From: Gordius sp. MW1
Taxonomy: Eukaryota; Nematomorpha; Gordioida; Gordea; Gordiidae
DNA length: 64,000 nucleotides
NCBI GenBank assembly: GCA_964036665.1
Contig: OZ038529.1
Location: 16,686,060 to 16,750,059, forward strand
Reading direction: 5' to 3'
Part shown: piece by piece, positions 1-11,035 of the stretch
Layout of the letters: every line of letters begins with the position of its first letter
How positions within the stretch are numbered: the first letter of the stretch is position 1
Translations under genes and position numbers: made by a program
Notes under the pieces: model-generated
Databases searched by the model: none
Told to the model about the DNA's origin: nothing
What the model saw: only the letters and a program-made list of their open reading frames with translations

Positions 1-345
1 TAAAACCTCTATTCGGAAGTCAATCGAGGATAATAGGATTCTCAAATTGGCTTACTTTTATATATATTTTCATGCTCTTTCACATAGAATCGAAAAAAAT
101 AAATATTTTTACCTCAAAATTTTTCACATATTTTTCTTTCAACCGCATGCATCCGATGAAAGTTGTCGTTTTCAGACGTGGTTTCGATGATAAAAAGTAA
201 AAATTTATCAGAATCAGAAAACTATTACTTTAAAATCATGATCGCATAGTGCATTTTTGAAAAATTAAGCACTCACGTTTCGATACAACAAACTAATCGC
301 AACAATAAAACGTTGTCTTTTGTCAAAATGATAGTTCTCCCAGCT
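1..345 (+). repeat. Monomer type A (345 bp), reference copy
   Basis: Type A is recognised by CTCTATTCGG near the start, TTTATATATATTTTC, AACCGCATGCATCC (which creates a GCATGC site), CACGTTTCGATAC and the ending CTCCCAGCT. It occurs at 1, 1036, 2071, 3106, 4141 and 11036. Mosaic A-like copies lacking GCATGC are at 7585 and 9999. Type A is absent from the right three quarters of the window. Its GTTTCGAT breaks the inverted repeat that most other monomers keep. Confidence 0.93.
93..139. other. Phased A/T tracts, likely intrinsically curved DNA
   Basis: In the first monomer, an A7 run (93-99) and T5 (106-110), A4T5 (116-124) and T5 (131-135) tracts follow one another with centres about 12-13 bp apart, near one helical turn. 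The pattern is kept in all monomer types. Phased A tracts bend DNA, and curvature is common in satellites. The degree of bending here is not measured. Confidence 0.55.
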
Positions 346-690
346 TAAAACCTCTTTTCGGAAGTCAATCGAGGATAATAGGATTCTCAAATTGGCTTAC
401 TTTTATATATTTTTTCATGCTCTTTCACATAGAATCGAAAAAAATAAATATTTTTACCTCAAAATTTTTCACATATTTTTCTTTGAACCGTATTCATCCG
501 ATGAAAGATGTCGTATTCAGACGTGGTTTCTATGATCCCAAGTAAAAATTTATCAGAATCTGAAAACTATTACTTTGAAATCATGATCGCATAGAGCCAT
601 TTTCAAAAATTAAGCACTCACGTTGCGATACAACAAACTAATCGCAACAATAAAACGTTGTCTTTTGTCAAAATGATAGTTCTCGCAGCT
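346..690 (+). repeat. Monomer type B (345 bp), reference copy
   Basis: Type B carries GAACCGTATTCATCC, GATGAAAGATGTCGTATTC, GTTTCTATGATCCCAAG, ATCAGAATCTGAAAAC, TTTGAAATCATGATCG and CATAGAGCCATTTTC. It is the most divergent major type relative to the rest, which read GTTGTCGTTTTC, TTTCGATGATAAAAAG and CATAGTGCATTTTTG. Type B recurs along the whole window, for example at 10344, 17236, 38972, 45881, 55898, 59693 and 60728. A derived form called B' here (347 bp) is described at 20670. Confidence 0.92.
622..648. other. 8-bp inverted repeat with 11-bp spacer, present in nearly every monomer
   Basis: GTTGCGAT at 622-629 and ATCGCAAC at 641-648 are perfect reverse complements around an 11-base spacer. 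The same element sits at about residue 277-303 of almost every monomer. Type A breaks it (GTTTCGAT), as do a few single copies such as GTTGCTAT near 4075 and GTTGTGAT near 58592 and 63422. It could be a protein-binding dyad or a weak cruciform; neither is shown. Confidence 0.8.
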
Positions 691-1035
691 TAAAACCTCT
701 TTTCGGAAGTCAATCGAGGATAATAGGATTCTCAAATTGGCTTACTTTTAAATATTTTTTCATGCTCTTTCACATAGAATCGAAAAAAATAAATATTTTT
801 ACCTCGAAATTTTTCACATATTTTTCTTTGAACCGTATTCATCCGATGAAAGTTGTCGTTTTCAGACGTGGTTTCGATGATAAAAAGTAAAAATTTATCA
901 GAATCAGAAAACTATTACTTTAAAATCATGATCGCATAGTGCATTTTTGAAAAATTAAGCACTCACGTTGCGATACAACAAACTAATCGCAACAATAAAA
1001 CGTTGTCTTTTGTCAAAATGATAGTTCTTGCAGCT
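691..1035 (+). repeat. Monomer type C (345 bp), reference copy
   Basis: Type C carries TACCTCGAAATTTTTC, GAACCGTATTC, GAAAGTTGTCGTTTTC and TTTCGATGATAAAAAG, and ends CTCGCAGCT (CTTGCAGCT in this copy). In copies one, two and five of the left HOR it has TTTTAAATATTTTTTC; in copies three and four it has TTTTATATATTTTTTC with AATCAAAAAAAAT. The five copies are therefore not equidistant: one and two share a state and three and four share another. Confidence 0.9.
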
Positions 1036-4000
1036 TAAAACCTCTATTCGGAAGTCAATCGAGGATAATAGGATTCTCAAATTGGCTTACTTTTATATAT
1101 ATTTTCATGCTCTTTCACATAGAATCGAAAAAAATAAATATTTTTACCTCAAAATTTTTCACATATTTTTCTTTCAACCGCATGCATCCGATGAAAGTTG
1201 TCGTTTTCAGACGTGGTTTCGATGATAAAAAGTAAAAATTTATCAGAATCAGAAAACTATTACTTTAAAATCATGATCGCATAGTGCATTTTTGAAAAAT
1301 TAAGCACTCACGTTTCGATACAACAAACTAATCGCAACAATAAAACGTTGTCTTTTGTCAAAATGATAGTTCTCCCAGCTTAAAACCTCTTTTCGGAAGT
1401 CAATCGAGGATAATAGGATTCTCAAATTGGCTTACTTTTATATATTTTTTCATGCTCTTTCACATAGAATCGAAAAAAATAAATATTTTTACCTCAAAAT
1501 TTTTCACATATTTTTCTTTGAACCGTATTCATCCGATGAAAGATGTCGTATTCAGACGTGGTTTCTATGATCCCAAGTAAAAATTTATCAGAATCTGAAA
1601 ACTATTACTTTGAAATCATGATCGCATAGAGCCATTTTCAAAAATTAAGCACTCACGTTGCGATACAACAAACTAATCGCAACAATAAAACGTTGTCTTT
1701 TGTCAAAATGATAGTTCTCGCAGCTTAAAACCTCTTTTCGGAAGTCAATCGAGGATAATAGGATTCTCAAATTGGCTTACTTTTAAATATTTTTTCATGC
1801 TCTTTCACATAGAATCGAAAAAAATAAATATTTTTACCTCGAAATTTTTCACATATTTTTCTTTGAACCGTATTCATCCGATGAAAGTTGTCGTTTTCAG
1901 ACGTGGTTTCGATGATAAAAAGTAAAAATTTATCAGAATCAGAAAACTATTACTTTAAAATCATGATCGCATAGTGCATTTTTGAAAAATTAAGCACTCA
2001 CGTTGCGATACAACAAACTAATCGCAACAATAAAACGTTGTCTTTTGTCAAAATGATAGTTCTCGCAGCTTAAAACCTCTATTCGGAAGTCAATCGAGGA
2101 TAATAGGATTCTCAAATTGGCTTACTTTTATATATATTTTCATGCTCTTTCACATAGAATCGAAAAAAATAAATATTTTTACCTCAAAATTTTTCACATA
2201 TTTTTCTTTCAACCGCATGCATACGATGAAAGTTGTCGTTTTCAGACGTGGTTTCGATGATAAAAAGTAAAAATTTATCAGAATCAGAAAACTATTACTT
2301 TAAAATCATGATCGCATAGTGCATTTTTGAAAAATTAAGCACTCACGTTTCGATACAACAAACTAATCGCAACAATAAAACGTTGTCTTTTGTCAAAATG
2401 ATAGTTCTCCCAGCTTAAAACCTCTTTTCGGAAGTCAATCGAGGATAATAGGATTCTCAAATTGGCTTACTTTTATATATTTTTTCATGCTCTTTCACAT
2501 AGAATCGAAAAAAATAAATATTTTTACCTCAAAATTTTTCACATATTTTTCTTTGAACCGTATTCATCCGATGAAAGATGTCGTATTCAGACGTGGTTTC
2601 TATGATCCCAAGTAAAAATTTATCAGAATCTGAAAACTATTACTTTGAAATCATGATCGCATAGAGCCATTTTCAAAAATTAAGCACTCACGTTGCGATA
2701 CAACAAACTAATCGCAACAATAAAACGTTGTCTTTTGTCAAAATGATAGTTCTCGCAGCTTAAAACCTCTTTTCGGAAGTCAATCGAGGATAATAGGATT
2801 CTCAAATTGGCTTACTTTTATATATTTTTTCATGCTCTTTCACATAGAATCAAAAAAAATAAATATTTTTACCTCGAAATTTTTCACATATTTTTCTTTG
2901 AACCGTATTCATCCGATGAAAGTTGTCGTTTTCAGACGTGGTTTCGATGATAAAAAGTAAAAATTTATCAGAATCAGAAAACTATTACTTTAAAATCATG
3001 ATCGCATAGTGCATTTTTGAAAAATTAAGCACTCACGTTGCGATACAACAAACTAATCGCAACAATAAAACGTTGTCTTTTGTCAAAATGATAGTTCTCG
3101 CAGCTTAAAACCTCTATTCGGAAGTCAATCGAGGATAATAGGATTCTCAAATTGGCTTACTTTTATATATATTTTCATGCTCTTTCACATAGAATCGAAA
3201 AAAATAAATATTTTTACCTCAAAATTTTTCACATATTTTTCTTTCAACCGCATGCATCCGATGAAAGTTGTCGTTTTCAGACGTGGTTTCGATGATAAAA
3301 AGTAAAAATTTATCAGAATCAGAAAACTATTACTTTAAAATCATGATCGCATAGTGCATTTTTGAAAAATTAAGCACTCACGTTTCGATACAACAAACTA
3401 ATCGCAACAATAAAACGTTGTCTTTTGTCAAAATGATAGTTCTCCCAGCTTAAAACCTCTTTTCGGAAGTCAATCGAGGATAATAGGATTCTTAAATTGG
3501 CTTACTTTTATATATTTTTTCATGCTCTTTCACATAGAATCGAAAAAAATAAATATTTTTACCTCAAAATTTTTCACATATTTTTCTTTGAACCGTATTC
3601 ATCCGATGAAAGATGTCGTATTCAGACGTGGTTTCTATGATCCCAAGTAAAAATTTATCAGAATCTGAAAACTATTACTTTGAAATCATGATCGCATAGA
3701 GCCATTTTCAAAAATTAAGCACTCACGTTGCGATACAACAAACTAATCGCAACAATAAAACGTTGTCTTTTGTCAAAATGATAGTTCTCGCAGCTTAAAA
3801 CCTCTTTTCGGAAGTCAATCGAGGATAATAGGATTCTCAAATTGGCTTACTTTTATATATTTTTTCATGCTCTTTCACATAGAATCAAAAAAAATAAATA
3901 TTTTTACCTCGAAATTTTTCACATATTTTTCTTTGAACCGTATTCATCCGATGAAAGTTGTCGTTTTCAGACGTGGTTTCGATGATAAAAAGTAAAAATT

Positions 4001-4485
4001 TATCAGAATCAGAAAACTATTACTTTAAAATCATGATCGCATAGTGCATTTTTGAAAAATTAAGCACTCACGTTGCTATACAACAAACTAATCGCAACAA
4101 TAAAACGTTGTCTTTTGTCAAAATGATAGTTCTCGCAGCTTAAAACCTCTATTCGGAAGTCAATCGAGGATAATAGGATTCTCAAATTGGCTTACTTTTA
4201 TATATATTTTCATGCTCTTTCACATAGAATCGAAAAAAATAAATATTTTTACCTCAAAATTTTTCACATATTTTTCTTTCAACCGCATGCATCCGATGAA
4301 AGTTGTCGTTTTCAGACGTGGTTTCGATGATAAAAAGTAAAAGTTTATCAGAATCAGAAAACTATTACTTTAAAATCATGATCGCATAGTGCATTTTTGA
4401 AAAATTAAGCACTCACGTTTCGATACAACAAACTAATCGCAACAATAAAACGTTGTCTTTTGTCAAAATGATAGTTCTCCCAGCT

Positions 4486-6551
4486 TAAAACCTCTTTTCG
4501 GAAGTCAATCGAGGATAATAGGATTCTCAAATTGGCTTACTTTTATATATTTTTTCATGCTCTTTCACATAGAATCGAAAAAAATAAATATTTTTACCTC
4601 AAAATTTTTCACATATTTTTCTTTGAACCGTATTCATCCGATGAAAGATGTCGTATTCAGACGTGGTTTCTATGATCCCAAGTAAAAATTTATCAGAATC
4701 TGAAAACTATTACTTTGAAATCATGATCGCATAGAGCCATTTTCAAAAATTAAGCACTCACGTTGCGATACAACAAACTAATCGCAACAATAAAACGTTG
4801 TCTTTTGTCAAAATGATAGTTCTCGCAGCTTAAAACCTCTTTTCGGAAGTCAATCGAGGATAATAGGATTCTCAAATTGGCTTACTTTTAAATATTTTTT
4901 CATGCTCTTTCACATAGAATCGAAAAAAATAAATATTTTTACCTCGAAATTTTTCACATATTTTTCTTTGAACCTATGCATCCGATGAAAGTTGTCGTTT
5001 TCAGACGTGGTTTCGATGATAAAAAGTAAAAATTTATCAGAATCAGAAAACTATTACTTTAAAATCATGATCGCATAGTGCATTTTTGAAAAATTAAGCA
5101 CTCACGTTGCGATACAACAAACTAATCGCAACAATAAAACGTTGTCTTTTGTCAAAATGATAGTTCTCGCAGCTTAAAACCTCTTTTCGGAAGTCAATCG
5201 AGGATAGTAGGATTCTCAAATTGGGTTACTTTTATATATTTTTTCATGCTCTTTCACATAGAATCAAAAAAAATAAAAATTTTTACCTCAAAATTATCCA
5301 CATATTTTTCTTTGAACCGTATTCATCCGATGAAAGATGTCGTATTCAGACGTGGTTTCTATGATCCCAAGTAAAAATTTATCAGAATCTGAAAACTATT
5401 ACTTTGAAATCATGATCGCATTGAGCCATTTTCAAAAATTAAGCACTCACGTTGCGATACAACAAACTAATCGCAACAATAAAACGTTGTCTTTTGTCAA
5501 AATGATAGTTCTCCCAGCTTAAAACCTCTTTTCGGAAGTCAATCGAGGATAATAGGATTCTCAAATTGGCTTACTTTTATATATTTTTTCATGCTCTTTC
5601 ACATAGAATCGAAAAAAATAAATATTTTTACCTCAAAATTTCACATATTTTTCTTTGAACCGTATTCATCCGATGAAAGATGTCGTATTCAGACGTGGTT
5701 TCTATGATCCCAAGTAAAAATTTATCAGAATCTGAAAACTATTACTTTGAAATCATGATCGCATAGAGCCATTTTCAAAAATTAAGCACTCACGTTGCGA
5801 TACAACAAACTAATCGAAACAATAAAACGTTGTCTTTTGTCAAAATGATAGTTCTCGCAGCTTAAAACCTCTTTTCGGAAGTCAATAGAGGATAATAGGA
5901 TTCTCAAATTGGCTTACTTTTAAATATTTTTTCATGCTCTTTCACATAGAATCGAAAAAAATAAATATTTTTACCTCGAAATTTTTCACATATTTTTCTT
6001 TGAACCTATGCATCCGATGAAAGTTGTCGTTTTCAGACGTGGTTTCGATGATAAAAAGTAAAAATTTATCAGAATCAGAAAACTATTACTTTAAAATCAT
6101 GATCGCATAGTGCATTTTTGAAAAATTAAGCACTCACGTTGCGATACAACAAACTAATCGCAACAATAAAACGTTGTCTTTTGTCAAAATGATAGTTCTC
6201 GCAGCTTAAAACCTCTTTTCGGAAGTCAATCGAGGATAGTAGGATTCTCAAATTGGGTTACTTTTATATATTTTTTCATGCTCTTTCACATAGAATCAAA
6301 AAAAATAAATATTTTTACCTCAAAATTTTTCACATATTTTTCTTTGAACCGTATTCATCCGATGAAAGATGTCGTATTCAGACGTGGTTTCTATGATCCC
6401 AAGTAAAAATTTATCAGAATCTGAAAACTATTACTTTGAAATCATGATCGCATTGAGCCATTTTCAAAAATTAAGCACTCACGTTGCGATACAACAAACT
6501 AATCGCAACAATAAAACGTTGTCTTTTGTCAAAATGATAGTTCTCGCAGCT
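4486..6551. repeat. Trimer B-E-B reiterated twice (1034 and 1032 bp)
   Basis: Monomers 4486, 4831 and 5175 are matched by 5520, 5863 and 6207: a B copy, then a 344-bp type E copy (GAACCTATGCATCC), then a B copy whose GCATAG is changed to GCATTG. The second B, at 5520, has a 2-bp deletion (CAAAATTTCACAT). The copy at 5175 has a private AATTATCCACAT. This bridges the left 3-mer block and the first 7-mer block and overlaps both at its ends. Confidence 0.85.
4831..5174 (+). repeat. Monomer type E (344 bp), reference copy
   Basis: Type E has a one-base-shorter GAACCTATGCATCC in place of GAACCGTATTCATCC, with the C-type remainder (CTCGAAATTTTTC, GTTGTCGTTTTC). It recurs at 5863, 13446, 14480, 19640, 22050, 24459, 39315, 56243 and 61073. 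In the right half it is normally followed by type J and then type G, so E-J-G behaves as a conserved three-monomer word. Copies at 15860 and 17922 carry an extra 2-bp loss (GATGAGTTGTC) and are 342 bp. Confidence 0.85.
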
Positions 6552-8620
6552 TAAAACCTCTTTTCGGAAGTCAATCGAGGATAATAGGATTCTCAAATTG
6601 GCTTACTTTTATATATTTTTTCATGCTCGTTCACATAGAATCGAAAAAAATAAATATTTTTACCTCGAAATTTTTCACATATTTTTCTTTGAACCGTATG
6701 CATCCGATGAAAGTTGTCGTTTTCAGACGTGGTTTCGATGATAAAAAGTAAAAATTTATCAGAATCAGAAAACTATTACTTTAAAATCATGATCGCATAG
6801 TGCTTTTGTGAAAAATTAAGCACTCACGTTGCGATACAACAAACTAATCGCAACAATAAAACGTTGTCTTTTGTCAAAATGATAGTTCTCGCAGCTTAAA
6901 ACCTCTTTTCTGAAGTCAATCGAGGATAATAGCATTCTCAAATTGGCTTACTTTTATATATTTTTTCATGCTCTTTCACATAGAATCGAAAAAAATAAAT
7001 ATTTTTACCTCAAAATTTTTCACATATTTTTCTTTGAACCGTATTCATCCGATCAAAGATGTCGTATTCAGACGTGGTTTCTATGATCCCAAGTAAAAAT
7101 TTATCAGAATCTAAAAACTATTACTTTGAAATCATGATCGCATAGAGCCATTTTCAAAAATTAAGCACTCACGTTGCGATACAACAAACTAATCGCAACA
7201 ATAAAACGTTGTCTTTTGTCAAAATGATAGTTCTCGCAGCTTAAAACCTTTTTTCGGAAGTCTCAAGGATAATAGGATTCTCAAATTGGCTTACTTTTAT
7301 ATATTTTTTCATGCTCTTTCACATAGAATCGAAAAAAATAAATTTTTTTACCTCAAAATTTTTCACATATTTTTCTTTCAACCGTATGCATCCGATGAAA
7401 GTTGTCGTTTTCAGACGTGGTTTCGATGATAAAAAGTAAAAATTTATCAGAATTAGAAAACTATTACTTTAAAATCATGATCGCATAGTGCATTTTTGAA
7501 AAATTCAGCACTCACGTTGCGATAAAACAAACTAATCGCAACAATAAAACGTTGTCTTTTGTCAAAATGATAGTTCTCGCAGCTTAAAACCTCTATTCGG
7601 AAGTCAATCGAGGATAATAGGATTCTCAAATTGGCTTACTTTTATATATATTTTCATGCTCTTTCACATAGAATCGAAAAAAATAAATATTTTTACCTCA
7701 AAATTTTTCACATATTTTTCTTTGAACCGTATTCATCCGATGAAAGTTGTCGTTTTCAGACGTGGTTTCGATGATAAAAAGTAAAAATTTATCAGAATCA
7801 GAAAACTATTACTTTAAAATCATGATCGCATAGTGCATTTTTGAAAAATTAAGCACTCACGTTTCGATACAACAAACTAATCGCAACAATAAAACGTTGT
7901 CTTTTGTCAAAATGATAGTTCTCCCAGCTTAAAACCTCTTTTCGGAAGTCAATCGAGGATAATAGGATTCTCAAATTGGCTTACTTTTATATATTTTTTC
8001 ATGCTCTTTCACATAGAATCGAAAAAAATAAATATTTTTACCTCAAAATTTTTCACATATTTTTCTTTGAACCGTATTCATCCGATGAAAGATGTCGTAT
8101 TCAGACGTGGTTTCTATGATCCCAAGTAAAAATTTATCAGAATCTGAAAACTATTACTTTGAAATCATGATCGCATAGAGCCATTTCAAAAATTAAGCAC
8201 TCACGTTGCGATACAACAAACTAATCGCAACAATAAAACGTTGTCTTTTGTCAAAATGATAGTTCTCGCAGCTTAAAACCTCTTTTCGGAAGTCAATCGA
8301 GGATAATAGGATTCTCAAATTGGCTTACTTTTATATATTTTTTCATGCTCTTTCACATAGAATCAAAAAAAAAATAAATATTTTTACCTCGAAATTTTTC
8401 ACATATTTTTCTTTAAACCGTATTCATCCGATGAAAGTTGTCGTTTTCAGACGTGGTTTCGATGATAAAAAGTAAAAATTTATCAGAATCAGAAAACTAT
8501 TACTTTAAAATCATGATCGCATAGTGCATTTTTGAAAAATTAAGCACTCACGTTGCGATACAACAAACTAATCGCAACAATAAAACGTTGTCTTTTGTCA
8601 AAATGATAGTTCTCGCAGCT
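6207..8620. repeat. First 7-mer HOR, copy 1 (2414 bp)
   Basis: Seven monomers start at 6207, 6552, 6897, 7242, 7585, 7930 and 8274, with lengths 345, 345, 345, 343, 345, 344 and 347. Marks shared with the next copy include GCATTGAGCC in the first unit, GATCAAAGATG in the third, the shortened GAAGTCTCAAGGAT in the fourth and a run of nine A (AATCAAAAAAAAATAAAT) in the seventh. This copy has private changes: ATAATAGCATTC in its third unit, GCTTTTGTGAAAA in its second and CCATTTCAAAAATT (one T lost) in its sixth. Confidence 0.93.
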
Positions 8621-11035
8621 TAAAACCTCTTTTCGGAAGTCAATCGAGGATAGTAGGATTCTCAAATTGGGTTACTTTTATATATTTTTTCATGCTCTTT
8701 CACATAGAATCAAAAAAAATAAATATTTTTACCTCAAAATTTTTCACATATTTTTCTTTGAACCGTATTCATCCGGTGAAAGATGTCGTATTCAGACGTG
8801 GTTTCTATGATCCCAAGTAAAAATTTATCAGAATCTGAAAACTATTACTTTGAAATCATGATCGCATTGAGCCATTTTCAAAAATTAAGCACTCACGTTG
8901 CGATACAACAAACTAATCGCAACAATAAAACGTTGTCTTTTGTCAAAATGATAGTTCTCGCAGCTTAAAACCTCTTTTCGGAAGTCAATCGAGGATAATA
9001 GGATTCTCAAATTGGCTTACTTTTATATATTTTTTCATGCTCGTTCACATAGAATCGAAAAAAATAAATATTTTTACCTCGAAATTTTTCACATATTTTT
9101 CTTTGAACCGTATGCATCCGATGAAAGTTGTCGTTTTCAGACGTGGTTTCGATGATAAAAAGTAAAAATTTATCAGAATCAGAAAACTATTACTTTAAAA
9201 TCATGATCGCATAGTGCATTTTTGAAAAATTAAGCACTCACGTTGCGATACAACAAACTAATCGCAACAATAAAACGTTGTCTTTTGTCAAAATGATAGT
9301 TCTCGCAGCTTAAAACCTCTTTTCTGAAGTCAATCGAGGATAATAGGATTCTCAAATTGGCTTACTTTTATATATTTTTTCATGCTCTTTCACATAGAAT
9401 CGAAAAAAATAAATATTTTTACCTCAAAATTTTTCACATATTTTTCTTTGAACCGTATTCATCCGATCAAAGATGTCGTATTCAGACGTGGTTTCTATGA
9501 TCCCAAGTAAAAATTTATCAGAATCTAAAAACTATTACTTTGAAATCATGATCGCATAGAGCCATTTTCAAAAATTAAGCACTCACGTTGCGATACAACA
9601 AACTAATCGCAACAATAAAACGTTGTCTTTTGTCAAAATGATAGTTCTCGCAGCTTAAAACCTTTTTTCGGAAGTCTCAAGGATAATAGGATTCTCAAAT
9701 TGGCTTACTTTTATATATTTTTTCATGCTCTTTCACATAGAATCGAAAAAAATAAATTTTTTTACCTCAAAATTTTTCACATATTTTTCTTTCAACCGTA
9801 TGCATCCGATGAAAGTTGTCGTTTTCAGACGTGGTTTCGATGATAAAAAGTAAAAATTTATCAGAATTAGAAAACTATTACTTTAAAATCATGATCGCAT
9901 AGTGCATTTTTGAAAAATTCAGCACTCACGTTGCGATAAAACAAACTAATCGCAACAATAAAACGTTGTCTTTTGTCAAAATGATAGTTCTCGCAGCTTA
10001 AAACCTCTATTCGGAAGTCAATCGAGGATAATAGGATTCTCAAATTGGCTTACTTTTATATATATTTTCATGCTCTTTCACATAGAATCGAAAAAAATAA
10101 ATATTTTTACCTCAAAATTTTTCACATATTTTTCTTTGAACCGTATTCATCCGATGAAAGTTGTCGTTTTCAGACGTGGTTTCGATGATAAAAAGTAAAA
10201 ATTTATCAGAATCAGAAAACTATTACTTTAAAATCATGATCGCATAGTGCACTTTTGAAAAATTAAGCACTCACGTTTCGATACAACAAACTAATCGCAA
10301 CAATAAAACGTTGTCTTTTGTCAAAATGATAGTTCTCCCAGCTTAAAACCTCTTTTCGGAAGTCAATCGAGGATAATAGGATTCTCAAATTGGCTTACTT
10401 TTATATATTTTTTCATGCTCTTTCACATAGAATCGAAAAAAATAAATATTTTTACCTCAAAATTTTTCACATATTTTTCTTTGAACCGTATTCATCCGTT
10501 GAAAGATGTCGTATTCAGACGTGGTTTCTATGATCCCAAGTAAAAATTTATCAGAATCTGAAAACTATTACTTTGAAATCATGATCGCATAGAGCCATTT
10601 TCAAAAATTAAGCACTCACGTTGCGATACAACAAACTAATCGCAACAATAAAACGTTGTCTTTTGTCAAAATGATAGTTCTCGCAGCTTAAAACCTCTTT
10701 TCGGAAGTCAATCGAGGATAATAGGATTCTCAAATTGGCTTACTTTTATATATTTTTTCATGCTCTTTCACATAGAATCAAAAAAAAAATAAATATTTTT
10801 ACCTCGAAATTTTTCACATATTTTTCTTTAAACCGTATTCATCCGATGAAAGTTGTCGTTTTCAGACGTGGTTTCGATGATAAAAAGTAAAAATTTATCA
10901 GAATCAGAAAACTATTACTTTAAAATCATGATCGCATAGTGCATTTTTGAAAAATTAAGCACTCACGTTGCGATACAACAAACTAATCGCAACAATAAAA
11001 CGTTGTCTTTTGTCAAAATGATAGTTCTCGCAGCT
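8621..11035. repeat. First 7-mer HOR, copy 2 (2415 bp)
   Basis: Monomers at 8621, 8966, 9311, 9656, 9999, 10344 and 10689 match the preceding seven one for one. By eye I found about six substitutions and one 1-bp indel between the two copies. Private changes here include ATCCGGTGAAAG near 8776, GTGCACTTTTG near 10250 and ATCCGTTGAAAG near 10499. The 7-mer contains an A'-B-C trio (9999-11035), so it probably grew from the neighbouring 3-mer family. Confidence 0.93.

Larger units (their letters stand above)
1..5174. repeat. 3-mer HOR (A-B-C), 1035 bp, five tandem copies
   Basis: Copies begin at 1, 1036, 2071, 3106 and 4141. The first four are exactly 1035 bp; the fifth is 1034 bp because its last monomer (4831-5174) reads GAACCTATGCATCC, one base shorter. 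Differences among copies are few. Examples are a lone CATACGATG near 2221, CTTAAATTGG near 3490, GTTGCTATAC near 4075 and AAAAGTTTATC near 4342. Such low divergence between units, with clear differences between A, B and C inside a unit, is the hallmark of recent HOR amplification by unequal exchange. The block may continue left of the window. Confidence 0.95.

Noticed and set aside
178-200. Pol III B-box-like GGTTTCGATGAT
   Set aside because: It shares only TTCGA with GGTTCGANNCC, has no A box at a suitable distance and no tRNA-like fold, so a SINE or tRNA origin is not supported.
1-345. Internal half-monomer duplication (two ~172-bp halves)
   Set aside because: Local echoes such as TTACTTT and GAATC occur in both halves but I could not align them over any length; chance is enough.
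356-380. Possible CENP-B box at TTTCGGAAGTCAATCGAGG
   Set aside because: Compared with NTTCGNNNNANNCGGGN the TTCG is present, but the required A is T and the CGGG is ATCG. It does not match on either strand.
1028-1225. 65-codon forward frame
   Set aside because: It arises from one C-to-T change creating TTG in CTTGCAGCT; identical neighbouring HOR copies lack it.
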